Assembly: GCA_038025085.1 (NCBI GenBank)
Contig: CM076140.1
Coordinates: forward strand, 32,785,501-32,849,500
DNA: 64,000 nt
Direction of reading: 5' to 3'
From: Tetragonia tetragonoides
Taxonomy: Eukaryota > Streptophyta > Magnoliopsida > Caryophyllales > Aizoaceae
The notes under the pieces were generated by a model, which saw only the letters and a program-made list of their open reading frames with translations, did not search any database and was not told the origin of the DNA. Numbering within the stretch: position 1 is the first letter of the stretch; every line of letters begins with the position of its first letter. A program made the position numbers and the translations under genes. This document shows, one piece after another, positions 1 through 9,643 of this stretch.

Positions 1-357
1 GCTATCAGCTTGCCAGCTCGATGTCGTCATAATGACGACTTCCAGTCTATTTTAATTTTTGGAGGAATTTTAGTGTTCCAAAAATGTGAAAATACTGTTT
101 TACCCCTCTGCGGTAAAAGACGGTTTTACCCCCTGTTCGCAACTTGGCGACCGGTAGTCGGAAAAAGACACAAGAGGTGTCGTTGGAAAGCTCTTGAACA
201 GAGCTTTTGAATGGGGTCAGAATGAAAGAGTGATCAAGGAAAAACCTGAGACCTTATTTTACCTATTAAAGCAAAAATAGCATTCAAGTTTAAAAATTAC
301 TCCTTTCATCATCGGGCTTTTGCGGAGAAATCTGAAGACGCTTTTTTGGCGTCTACA
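1..357 (-). repeat. Tat-type LTR end, cut by window edge
   Basis: This matches in reverse complement the start of the LTR seen complete at 12404-13675, ending outward with TCTACA at 352-357. It carries the LTR palindrome around 19-43 and the block CTTTTGCGGAGAAATCTGAA near 318-337. The rest of the LTR lies left of the window. It faces away from the LTR at 1933, so the two LTR ends bracket the pol fragment between them. Confidence 0.8.
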
Positions 358-1932
358 GCATCATTCCTAATTTCTTCCATCTCTTGGATTTACAACTTCC
401 TATTAACAATAGCATTATCATAGTCCCAGTTGCAATGTTTAATAGTCCAAAATGCCCTATGTTCCAATTCTACAGGAAGATGACAAGCTTTTCCAAACAA
501 CAAACGGTGAGGAGACATGCCAATTGGAGTCTTAAATGCAGTTCTATAGGCCCATAGTGCATCACCCAAACGAACACTCCAATCTTTTCTATTAGGATTC
601 AAAACTTTTTCCAGCATTGATTTTATTTCCCTATTAGAAATTTCAGCTTGTCCATTTATTTGGGAATGGTATGCAATTGATATCTTATGAGTGACATGGT
701 ATTTCTTAAGTAAAGCTTAAACTGGATTACAAAAGTGGCTTCCCCTATTACTAATGATAGCTTTAGGCACACCGAATCTATTAAAAATATAGATCCTAAC
801 AAATTCAAAAACCACTTTAGAATCATCAGTTCTAGTTGCTTTTGCTTCAACCCGTTTCGAAACATAATCTACTGCAACCAAAATGTAAACATTGCCAAAA
901 GAAGGTGGAAAAGGTCCCATGAAATCAATTCCCCATACATCAAATATTTCAAACACAAAAATAGATCTTAGGGGCATTTGATCTCTCTTGGAGATATTCC
1001 CAGTTCTTTGACATGGTTCACACAATTTCAAAAACAGATAAGCATCCTTATGCAATGAAGGCCAAAAGAATCCACATTGTAAAACTTTTTGAGCAGCACG
1101 CTTTGGACCAAAATGGCCATTACATTCAAATGCATGACAAAACTCAAGAATGGATTTAATTTCATGATCAGGAAAAATTTTCTCAGAATTTCACCAGAGC
1201 ATATTTTAAACAGATAAGGTTCATCCCAAAGGTAGTGTTCCGCATCATGTCTGATCCTATCTTTTTGAGCTCTAGATAAATCATTAGGTAGTTCCTTGGT
1301 GATCAAATAAATAACAATATCAGCATACCAAGGTAAATTACCATGCAATGCAAACAATTGCTCATCGGGAAACAAATCAGACAATGGAAATACTTCCTTG
1401 TCTTGGATTATTCTTGTCAAATGTCAGCAGTAGAGTTCTCAGCTCCTTTCTTATCTCTAATCTCAATGTCGAACTCTTGGAGCAACAAAACCCATCTAAA
1501 AAATCTTGGCTTAGGCTCCCTTTTATTCCAAAGGTGCCTCAAAGCTGCATGGTCATAATAAATGATCACTTTAGTACCCAACAAATAAGAAAGAAATTTC
1601 TGTAAAGAAAACACAATTACATACAACTCCTTTTCAGTCGGCGTGTAATTGCATTGGGCATCATCAAGTATTCTGGAAGCATAATAAATCACATGGGGGA
1701 CTCGCCCCACTCTTTTTCCTAAAACTGCACCAACCGCCTTATCACTAGCATCACACATTATTTTAAAAGACAAATTCGAATTAGGTGGCTGTATAATAGG
1801 AGCTCAAACAAGCTTCTCTTTAAGTGCATCAAAAGCCATTCTACAATTCTCATCAAATTCAAACGACACTTCTTTTTGCAACAGTCTACACAATGGTTGT
1901 GCCACTTTTGAAAAATCTTTCATGAATCTTCT
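358..1932 (-). pseudogene. Athila-type pol fragment (RNase H, integrase)
   Basis: Read on the minus strand this starts in the RT/RNase H connection (RRFMKDFSKVAQPL near 1900), passes RNase H (MCDASDKAVGAVLGKR near 1750; YTPTEKELYVIVFSLQKF), the integrase zinc-binding region, the catalytic core ([17 protein letters not shown] near 940; [12 protein letters not shown]) and the integrase C-terminal part ([20 protein letters not shown] near 540), ending in EEIRNDA near 362. The phrases are typical of Athila-lineage Ty3/gypsy pol. Several frameshifts and stops split the frame (breaks near 1417, 1028 and 717), and both ends are abruptly joined to LTR ends of a different lineage. It lacks gag, protease and most of RT, so it is a dead fragment. 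Confidence 0.85.
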
Positions 1933-3489
1933 TGTAGATGCCAAAAAAGCGCCTTCAGGTTTCTCCGCAAAAGCCCGATGATGAAAGAGTAATTTATAAA
2001 CTTGAATGTTATTTTTGCTTTGATAGGTAAAATAAGGTCTTAGGTTTTTCCTCGATCACTCCATCATTTCCACTTCATTTAAAAGCCCCTTTTAAGAGCT
2101 TTCCATTGCTTCCTTTCGTGTCCAAATACGATTCTGTACCTAAGAGTTATGGCCAAACCAAGTTAAGGGTCAAAATAGATGTAGCAGAGTACTGTGGACC
2201 GTGTTTCCAACCCCATTTGGGAATTCATTTGGTTGAATTAATTTATGAGCCTTATATTTCTGTATTCTTTATTCAAATAGCTTTCTAGTGACATATCATG
2301 AGCCCACACCATATTTCCAACCAAGGAGTTACGGGGCCAACATTGATGCGTACTCCAAAACTGACCTCTCATTACTCTTTCGAGTATATATCCAGCTCCA
2401 CAAAACATTTGGGCCTAAAACAAAATCCATTAGAAAGTACACCCAATAAGCTTTGTAACGCATCTTGCATCATCTAATTTGGAGCCCAAACGAGTGAGAT
2501 ATGGCACGCCAAACATCCAGCTGGCAAGCTGATAGCCGCCAGTGGTGCTGAGAGATATTCTAGAGCCGCTAGCGGCGCAGGTAGAGGCGCTCGCTAAGTT
2601 TCCAAGCCCAACTATTTTTCAGCCCAAAATCCAAATTTCGGCTCCTTTCACCCGTCCAACCCTACTTCCTACGCCTATAAATACGACCCTCCTCTCTCAG
2701 TTCAAATCACACAGTCTACAGTTGATACCCTCTATTCTCAGTAATATTGACTCTGAGCTTCTCCCTCTTTCTTCCATAAACAATTCTATTATATTCTCGG
2801 GAGTATTGACACCGAGCTTCCCCCTCTTTCCAAACTTGAGATCTTGTCTTTACTATTTTTGTCAAATATAGCCTACAATTCAGGTACAAACTCCTAAGGG
2901 CTCAAATTAAATTGCTTGTCTAACTGTTTATTTTCTACTAGTCATAATGTAGATATCATACTAATCACGTTTTTATCGCTTCCTAAATATGGTCTGTATA
3001 GTCGTTGTGCTGCCTAACTTGTCAATCGAATGCATATCTAAACAAGGGTTAAAAATAAATGTTGTGATGCTTGTGATGAACCAATTAATAGTCTAAGTCT
3101 AGGTTAATCCGGTTTGTGTGGGAATCATGTCTTTAAATTATTAAGCAAACTTGAGTTAGTAGAGACCGTCATAATACGGGCGAGTTGGGTGCCTAACACC
3201 TTCTCACCTCGTACCTTCTCCCCCGAACCCTTTATTCTTGGGTACTCATATTTTCTATATGAGCGGGAGTCTTTCTAAAAACATGATCAGTTCACTTATC
3301 GCGCTATTGGGTTGTCCCTTCGATAAAACGCCGATAGCAGATTTGTAACCGCTTTCATGGTTTTTATTTAATTAAAGTCTTTACAAAAGCTTTTCTAACT
3401 CGACGGTTCCTTGAACTTATCTAAGACCCCAGCTTACAAATTTTCTTTAAGGACGCACTTCGTGGCCGTAGAAATCCCGGGTCCTTACA
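1933..3489 (+). repeat. 5' LTR of gag-only Tat-like element
   Basis: Starts TGTAGATGCC and ends CCTTACA, directly before a PBS. The first 175 bases and the part from about 2515 onward match the LTR at 12404-13675. The middle (about 2110-2515) does not match it and contains phrases such as GAGTTATGGCC that recur in other LTRs of this window. The U3 carries GCCGCTAGCGGC at 2565-2576 and a TATA box at 2676-2683. The LTR is 1557 bases against 1272 and 1280 for the other two full copies. Confidence 0.85.
2676..2683 (+). promoter_or_regulatory. TATA box of LTR promoter
   Basis: TATAAATA in the context CGCCTATAAATACGACC, the same context as in the LTR at 12404 (TATA 12920-12927) and, reversed, in the LTR at 35058 (35842-35849). 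It lies about 100 bases after the GCCGCTAGCGGC palindrome in all three. Confidence 0.75.
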
Positions 3490-3490
3490 G

Positions 3491-3508
3491 TGGCGACTTC
3501 ACTGGGGA
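3491..3508 (+). other. Primer binding site
   Basis: TGGCGACTTCACTGGGGA starts one base after the LTR. The same sequence is found in reverse at 29117-29134, next to another Tat-like 5' LTR. A PBS of this type is usual in Tat/Ogre elements, where a tRNA-Arg primer is generally assumed. Confidence 0.8.
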
Positions 3509-4915
3509 TTTATTTAAGAAGGTGAGACTCGAAAGTCAAGTTTGCTTAATTGTTCACTAACATGTTCCATATTTTGCATCATTTGCATCATTTGCATCAT
3601 TTGCATGTTCTCTGTCACAATCTTTTGACCCTTATAGACCCTTGAGGAAGTTTGTGTCGCAACTCGTAGACAACCCGTATATCTAAAGGAATATACAGTT
3701 GTCCTATTGTGCAAATCGGCGCTTCCTCACCCATGACTCATCGACTCTTGTTGGTGAAAAAGAATTACAATTGATGTGTTGACCATCCGCCGAACGGAAA
3801 TCGTAATTTGTCATGGTGACCTCACAGGAGCCAAAAGCCTCTAGCCCACATTCGTGCATTCGCTTGCTTGTTGTGCATGTGTCGTTGTAATGCCCGTCTG
3901 ATCACATGTTTGCCTGTAAACTGCGTTGTTATAATGCTTGCCTGAATGCAAAAATGTCGTGACTATGTGCCAACATATACTTACGTGCTAGGAGTCTTTT
4001 TCTTTTATTTTTAGCTAGTTCCTAATGCCCAAAGATGGTACGAGAATTCAATTCAATGAACACTCGTCATTTTCCCCGATGATATACTTTCATATAGCGT
4101 CAAAGTCTTGAACATTTTTCTAGGATCTTTTTAACAAACAAACAAAAAAAAGTCAGTCTCTCTAATTCCCCTCTCCCACTTTTTATTTTGCTTTTTTCTT
4201 TTTTGTTTTGATGTAATTCAGATTCGGCAAAAAAAAAAACAAAGAAAAAAAGAAAAGCAAAAATAACGGCGTTACAAAAAAAAAACGCCGAAAAAAAAAT
4301 CGGAAAATCCAAATAACAATTGCCGAAATATTTTTTTTTTATCCCATTTTCCATTTTCTTTGAGTCTAGAAAAATCAAAAAAAGTAGGATAGTCCGTCTT
4401 TTTCTATTTTTCTCATTTTCGTTCATCGACTTCATTTTTTCATCGATATGAGGGGAGATAATCGGGCATTTAGGCTTAGGTTTTTATTTTCTTCTCTTCC
4501 ATTTATTTGCATTGCATTTCATTGTACGAATTAGACGCTCCATGCTAGGATTCATAACTAATCGTCGTGCATACATTGTTGTATTTTGCATCTGCATTGT
4601 ACAAAAGTCCAAGTCTTGCATTCATAAATGTCTCCAATTGTTCACAACGTCTCATGTATTAGAAGTCTAGACGAGTCGGTCATAAGTCTTCTAGGGTCAT
4701 TTTGCGTCAATTCATTGTCATACATGTCAAGGTCAGTCCATCATGCATCTTGCATATTGTTGTCGTAACTCTGTCATTGCATTGTCATTATCATGCATTC
4801 GAGTTCATATAGACGTCCTTAGATTCATTCACCTTAGGAGCTATCGAGGGTCTTCTAAAAATCATGAGTCTTTGTTTTCAAGTCCTTTCTTTGGCGTCTT
4901 TCTAAGTTGAGACTT
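3509..4915 (+). other. Untranslated leader with low-complexity blocks
   Basis: No credible coding frame. It contains a 10-base tandem repeat (TTTGCATCAT, 3573-3606), a TGCAT-rich tract (about 4500-4800), and an A- and T-homopolymer block (4135-4440) with a short inverted repeat around AACGGCGTT. The same block occurs inverted at 7560-7850 and, cut short, at 47890-48030. Confidence 0.7.
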
Positions 4916-5866
4916 ATGTTCAGGATTGGGGGCTCGAGGAAGAATTACAGTGACAAAGGTTGGGCTCGATCATCCGGCAGATTGGTTCGTGTACAAGCTA
5001 CATCCAAGACACCACCACATTCCAAAAGGCCATCACCCCATAATCCATCACCACCACAAAGCTCGTCACCACTCAATACATCCCTTACCTCACCAATCAC
5101 AGCCCCAAACTTCAGTATGGTCAAAACCATCGATGAGAGGCTTGATGAGCTAATGAGTGAATTGGAAAGGGTGCCACGGAAGGTTGAAGATTTGGAAAAG
5201 AAGAAAGAGGATGAAGCAAGAATCCTGTCTGACTCCGACTCTGAGAAAGAAGGACCAAATGCCAAGCTGGCTAAGATTTATTCTGTGCTCGAAAACAGCG
5301 GCCTATTTGCCAACTACCATTCTAATGTTGGTAAAGTCAATCCCAAAGTCAAGGGCAAGCTTCTAGCCAAGTTCTCCATGCCCGAAGTTCCGACATTCGC
5401 CAGCACTGATAATCCACAAGACCACCTCAAAGCCTTCACTACTGCCATTGGTCTAAGAGGAGTTGACAAAAACATCTACATTCACTTGTTACCACAGACT
5501 CTTGATGCCCCGACTCATCGTTGGTTCTACACCTTGAATTTGGAGAACTACCGCACTTGGTCAGATTTCACTACAGTCTTCCTTGCACGCCACAAGGAAA
5601 ATGTTGCTCTACCTATGACCCTTCGAGAGTTAGAGATCACCATGCATGAAGAAGATGAGGGATTCACTGCCTTCCTTCAGGGTTGGAGGCTAAGGATAGC
5701 CGAACTGGTCGAGCGACCTTCCCAAACTGATCAAATCCTCCAAATCATCAAGAATCTGCAACCAGCTTACAAGGAACACCTCAAGTATCAAGAAATTGAC
5801 TCCTACAACCGGCTCTATGCTGTGGGCATCCTAATTGAAGATAACCTTCTTAAGAATTCCACTTAA
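4916..5866 (+). CDS. Truncated Gag (capsid part only)
   Basis: A 316-residue Gag beginning at the first ATG of the frame. It has a proline- and serine-rich N-terminus, a short coiled region (MSELERVPRKVEDLEKKKED), then the Retrotrans_gag-type capsid core, with landmarks FSMPEVPTFASTDNPQDHLK, HRWFYTLNLE and RELEITMHEEDEGFTAFLQG. It stops at residues EDNLLKNST, where the related Gag at 44798-47443 continues to its CCHC zinc knuckle. The product would therefore lack nucleocapsid and any enzyme. The frame is intact over its whole length, unlike most coding parts nearby, which fits a recently active parasite element using Gag of its own and enzymes from elsewhere. Confidence 0.8.
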   Translation: MFRIGGSRKNYSDKGWARSSGRLVRVQATSKTPPHSKRPSPHNPSPPQSSSPLNTSLTSPITAPNFSMVKTIDERLDELMSELERVPRKVEDLEKKKEDEARILSDSDSEKEGPNAKLAKIYSVLENSGLFANYHSNVGKVNPKVKGKLLAKFSMPEVPTFASTDNPQDHLKAFTTAIGLRGVDKNIYIHLLPQTLDAPTHRWFYTLNLENYRTWSDFTTVFLARHKENVALPMTLRELEITMHEEDEGFTAFLQGWRLRIAELVERPSQTDQILQIIKNLQPAYKEHLKYQEIDSYNRLYAVGILIEDNLLKNST

Positions 5867-6234
5867 GTCGTAACAACGCGAGTATCTCCAGTAGGGGATG
5901 TCCACCATATCCCTGTCAAACAGTCGGTGCTCGAGAAGTTGAAGAGAGTCGAAGGCTCCTAGTGTGCAAGTTTAGTTGAGTCCAGTCAAGTCTAATGATG
6001 ACTAGTCTGTCGTTTCAATTCGTCCATAGAGTCTAGCTTATTTCTCGTGTAATGCTTTTCTTCGATTCAATAAAGATTGCATTTTGATTCCCATCATTGT
6101 CTTTGTTCAATCCTATGACGAACTTAAGTTGCCTATGACGGAATAAAAAATAAAATAAAAAAATTCAAAAAAAAGCCTTCATTGTGGAAAACATCAAACA
6201 AAAACTCCCTCATGATCATCCCCATAGAGGACAT
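5867..6234 (+). other. Post-gag noncoding segment with poly(A)-type signal
   Basis: The text after gag (TCTCGTGTAATGCTTTTC, then AATAAAGATTGCATT near 6068) is repeated after the gag piece at 9408-9643 (near 9846). It includes an A-rich tract and ends at the inversion junction around 6230, where the sequence turns into the minus-strand copy through the shared word ATGCCTTTGAAGG. Confidence 0.65.
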
Positions 6235-6304
6235 GCCTTTGAAGGGTTGCAAGTGGTAATGATGTATAGGGTGGTAAAGGATATTGATGTGAGGTGCCAA
6301 ATGA

Positions 6305-7080
6305 AGGAAGGCAGTGAATCCCTCATCTTCTTCATGCTTGGTGATCTCTAACTCTCGAAGGGTCATAGGTAGAGCAACATTTTCCTTGTAGCGTGCAAGG
6401 AAGACTGTAGTGAAATCTGACCAAGTGCGGTAGTCCTCCAAATTCAAGGTGTAGAACCAACGACGAGTTGGGGCATCAAGAGTCTGTGGGAACAAGTGAA
6501 TGTAGATATTTTTGTCAACTTCTTTTAAACCCATGGCAGTAGTGAAGGCTTTGAGGTGGTCTTGTGGATTATCAGTGCCCGTGAATGTCGGAACCTCGGG
6601 CATGGAGAACTTGGCTGAACGCTTGCCCTTCACTTTGGGATTGACTTTACCAACATTAGCATGGTAGTTGGCAAACAGACCGCTGTTTTCAAGCACAGAA
6701 ATAATCTTAGGCAGCTTGGCATTTGGTCGTTCTTCCTCAGAGTTGGAGTCAGAGAGGATTCTTGCTTCATCCTCTTTCTTCTTTTCCAAATCTTGAACCT
6801 TGAGTCGCACCCTTTCTAACTCACTCATGAGCTCATAAAGCCTCTCGTCGGTGGTTTTGACCATGGTGAATTTTGGGGGTGTGATTGTTGAGGTAAGGGA
6901 TGTATTGAGTGGTGGCGAGCTTTGTGGTGGTGATGGATTATGGGGTGATGGCCTTTTGGAATATGGTGGTGTCTTGGAGGTAGCTTGTATACGAACCAAT
7001 CTTCCGGGTGATCGAGCCCAACCTTTGTCACCGTAATTCTTTCTCGAGCCTTCAATTCTGAACACAAGTCTCAAGTTAGG
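6305..7080 (-). pseudogene. Truncated gag copy, minus strand
   Basis: Encodes nearly the same capsid region as 4916-5866 (FSMPEVPTFTGTDNPQDHLK, RRWFYTLNLED, RELEITKHEEDEGFTAF), but the start ATG of the plus copy reads GTG here and the frame leaves gag after GFTAF. The rest is replaced by translated noncoding sequence. The next ATG in frame is MVKTTDERL near 6863. Translation into a useful Gag is doubtful. Confidence 0.75.
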
Positions 7081-7539
7081 TAGACGCAAAAGAAAGGACT
7101 TGAAAACAAAAACTCATGATTTTTTGAAGACCCTCGATAGCTCCTAAGGTGAATGAATCTAAGGACGTTTATATGAACTCGAATGCATGATGATGAAAAT
7201 GCAATGACAGAGTTAGGACAACAATATGTAAGATGCATGGCGGACTGACCTTGACATGTATGACAATGTATGGATGCTTCCTAGAATGACCCTAGAGCAC
7301 TTAATGAATGACTTGTCTAGACTTCTAGTGCATGAGACGTAATGAACAAATGGAGACATTGATGAATGCAACACTCAGATTTTTGTACAAATGCATATGC
7401 AAAATGACGACAATGCAAACATGACGACTAGTTATGAATTCTAGCATGGAGCATTTAATATGTATAATGTAATGCAATGCATTGCAAAGGAATGGAAAAT
7501 GACAACCTAAGCCTAAATGCCCGATTACTTCCCCTCATA

Positions 7540-7850
7540 TCAAAGGAAAAACCAAGTCGATGAACGAAAATGAGAAAAATAGAAAAAAGACGGACCATCC
7601 TATTTTTTTTTTTTTTTTGATTTTTCCAAACTCAAAGAAAATGGAAAATGGGATAAATAAAAGAAAAGAGAAAATTCCGGCAAATTTTTTTTTTATTTTC
7701 CGTTTTTTTTTTTCGGCGTTTTTTTTTCAACACCATTTTTTGTTTTTTTTTTTTCTTTTTTTTTGCCAAATCTGAATTACATCAAAACAATAAAAAAAAA
7801 AGAAAAATAAAAAAAAGGTGAGAGAGGGGAATTGGAGAGACTGACTCTTC
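7540..7850 (-). repeat. A/T homopolymer leader block, inverted copy
   Basis: Runs of T and A with the words TTTTTCGGCGTTTTTTTTT and GAGAGAGGGGAATTGGAGAG, the reverse of the block at 4135-4440. No coding signal. Confidence 0.7.
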
Positions 7851-8344
7851 TTTGTTTCTGCTGATGTGCACATGATGTGTGACAGTGTACAATATGTATG
7901 TATATGAAGACAAACCTGAGTTGGGACATGCTCGTAACGTGCTAAGATTTCATCTTTGTGAACACAAGAAAAATAAAGGTTATGGTTAGCAGGATAGAAC
8001 ACCGCTCGTAGATGGTCTAAACGTCTGCCGGGGACCTGTATTCAGAGTGAATGAAAAAGTTAGTAATACTTTGAGAATGATCAACGTAGACTGCTTCGAC
8101 AAACAGTGACTAAACACCGCTCGGTGGGTGCCGAGATTCCGTCCCTGTATGAGAAACGAAAAAGTCAACGAGACAGCGCAATTAAAATTAACGGCTATAA
8201 ATGGGAAGTAACACTGGCGAGAATGAATAATATAAATGCTTTATTCTGAGCAAACAGTGACTAAGCACCACTTGGCGGATGCCGAGATTCCTTCCCTGCA
8301 CAAGAAACGAAAAGATCGACGAGACAACGCGATCAAAATGACGG

Positions 8345-8720
8345 CTGTAAAATGGTTAAAACATATGAACAGTTTAAATGCAATAGCTTAAGCAATAATT
8401 GAGTGAAACATATAAAAAACAAAGGACAGTATAACTGCAACTGTTTAAGCAATCATTGACTGACACAAAATAAGTAATCTCGTTGAAGGACAGTTTAACC
8501 GCAATAGCTTAAGCAATCATTGACTGACCCAAAATAAGTAACCTCGCAGAGGGACAGTTTAACCGCAGTAGCTTAAGCGATCATTGACTGACCCGAATTT
8601 GGGACATTGCAGAAGGACAGTTTAACTGCAATAGCTTAAGCGATCATTGACTGACCCGAATTTGGGACTTTCATAGGGAAAGACAGTTTAACCGCAAGCG
8701 GTCATTGACTGACCTCACTT
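8345..8720 (-). repeat. Tandem repeat, about 70-bp unit
   Basis: Five to six units, each with AGTTTAACCGCAATAGCTTAAGC followed by a GATCATTGACTGACC-type end, with drift between units. The same repeat in the same place before the 3' LTR is at 36835-37070 (minus) and, shorter, at 11815-11985 (plus). Confidence 0.8.
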
Positions 8721-8820
8721 TGGGACGTTGGGACTTTGGGACTTTGGGACATTGGGACATTGGGACTTTGAGACTTTGGGACATTGGGACTTTGGGACAT
8801 TGGGTCTTTGGGTCATTGAT
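8718..8820 (-). repeat. Short tandem repeat, GGGACATT/GGGACTTT units
   Basis: About ten units of 8 to 10 bases (TTGGGACTT, TTGGGACAT) follow the 70-bp repeat array. A longer array with a similar unit lies at 37075-37455. Confidence 0.8.
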
Positions 8821-9407
8821 GAGGCCAGCAGATTTACTGGGCTTAAAATAATTTGACACTCTGGGCGATAAATATCGTTAAGGCATATATCCGGGCTCGT
8901 GTATTTGGGACCTGCAAAAATAATTGGGTTAGTTTTACCTGAAATTATTTGGTACCGTAAGATGGGCCAACTGTTGAATTTTGAATTAGTGGGCCAAAAG
9001 GACTCGCTCCCGCGCGCTTGGTATTGATCTTTGCCGCGAATGAACTAAGATAACAACTTCTGGGCTGGAAAAATTCGTGGGACAGCAGGCGGGGCCCGCG
9101 CGTGCAGACTGTTGTTGCGAGGTTATTTCCATTCTTGGTTGTAGTCGGAAGGTCGCTTCTGGGCTTGATCATTAGTTCCGGGCTTGCTGGTTTCGATGGA
9201 GAGCCGGTAGACTCAAACCTGTAGTGGAAATATGCACATAAGAAAAAGATGCAATAGAAATGCCCGACTGACCATGACAAGATGCACAAGACATGACATA
9301 GTAATATGCAAGGGACAAAGGGGAATTGACATGTAAACATGCAGGGACTCAAGACATTGAGAAATTATGTACACATGCATGCCTTTGAAGGCGACTCTAG
9401 TATGAAG

Positions 9408-9643
9408 AGTTAGAGATCACCAAACAAGAAGAATGAGGGATTCACTGCCTTCCTTAGGCATTGGAAGCTAAAGATAGCCGAACTGGTTGAGCGACCTTCG
9501 CAAACTGATCAAATCCGCCAATTCATCAAGAACCTGCAACCTGCTTAAAAGGAACCCCTCAAGTATCAAGCAGTTAACTCCTACAACCGGCTCTATGCTG
9601 TGGGCATCCTAATTGAAGATAACCTTCTTAAGAATTCTACTTA
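9408..9643 (+). pseudogene. Gag 3' fragment
   Basis: Matches the last 75 codons of the gag at 4916-5866, including the same end (EDNLLKNST and stop), but has a frameshift near 9436 and a stop codon near 9546. It duplicates the end of gag beyond the inverted segment. Confidence 0.75.

Larger units (their letters stand above)
6235..9400 (-). mobile_element. Inverted, order-permuted copy of the gag-only element body
   Basis: Read on the minus strand the order is: 3' noncoding region (9400 to about 7860, like 11245-12330), then directly the A/T-rich leader (about 7850 to 7100, like 4135-4900), then gag (7080 to 6305), then a block like 10029-10105 (6306 to 6235). PPT, LTR, PBS and the first 600 leader bases are missing between the 3' part and the leader. 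About 200 bases near 9180-9380 have no counterpart in the plus copy. This is the element's own order circularly permuted, which a circular intermediate or a tandem array with a deletion could give. Confidence 0.65.

Noticed and set aside
4100..4435. Minus-strand frame rich in Phe and Lys
   Set aside because: Translation of the A/T homopolymer block in the leader.
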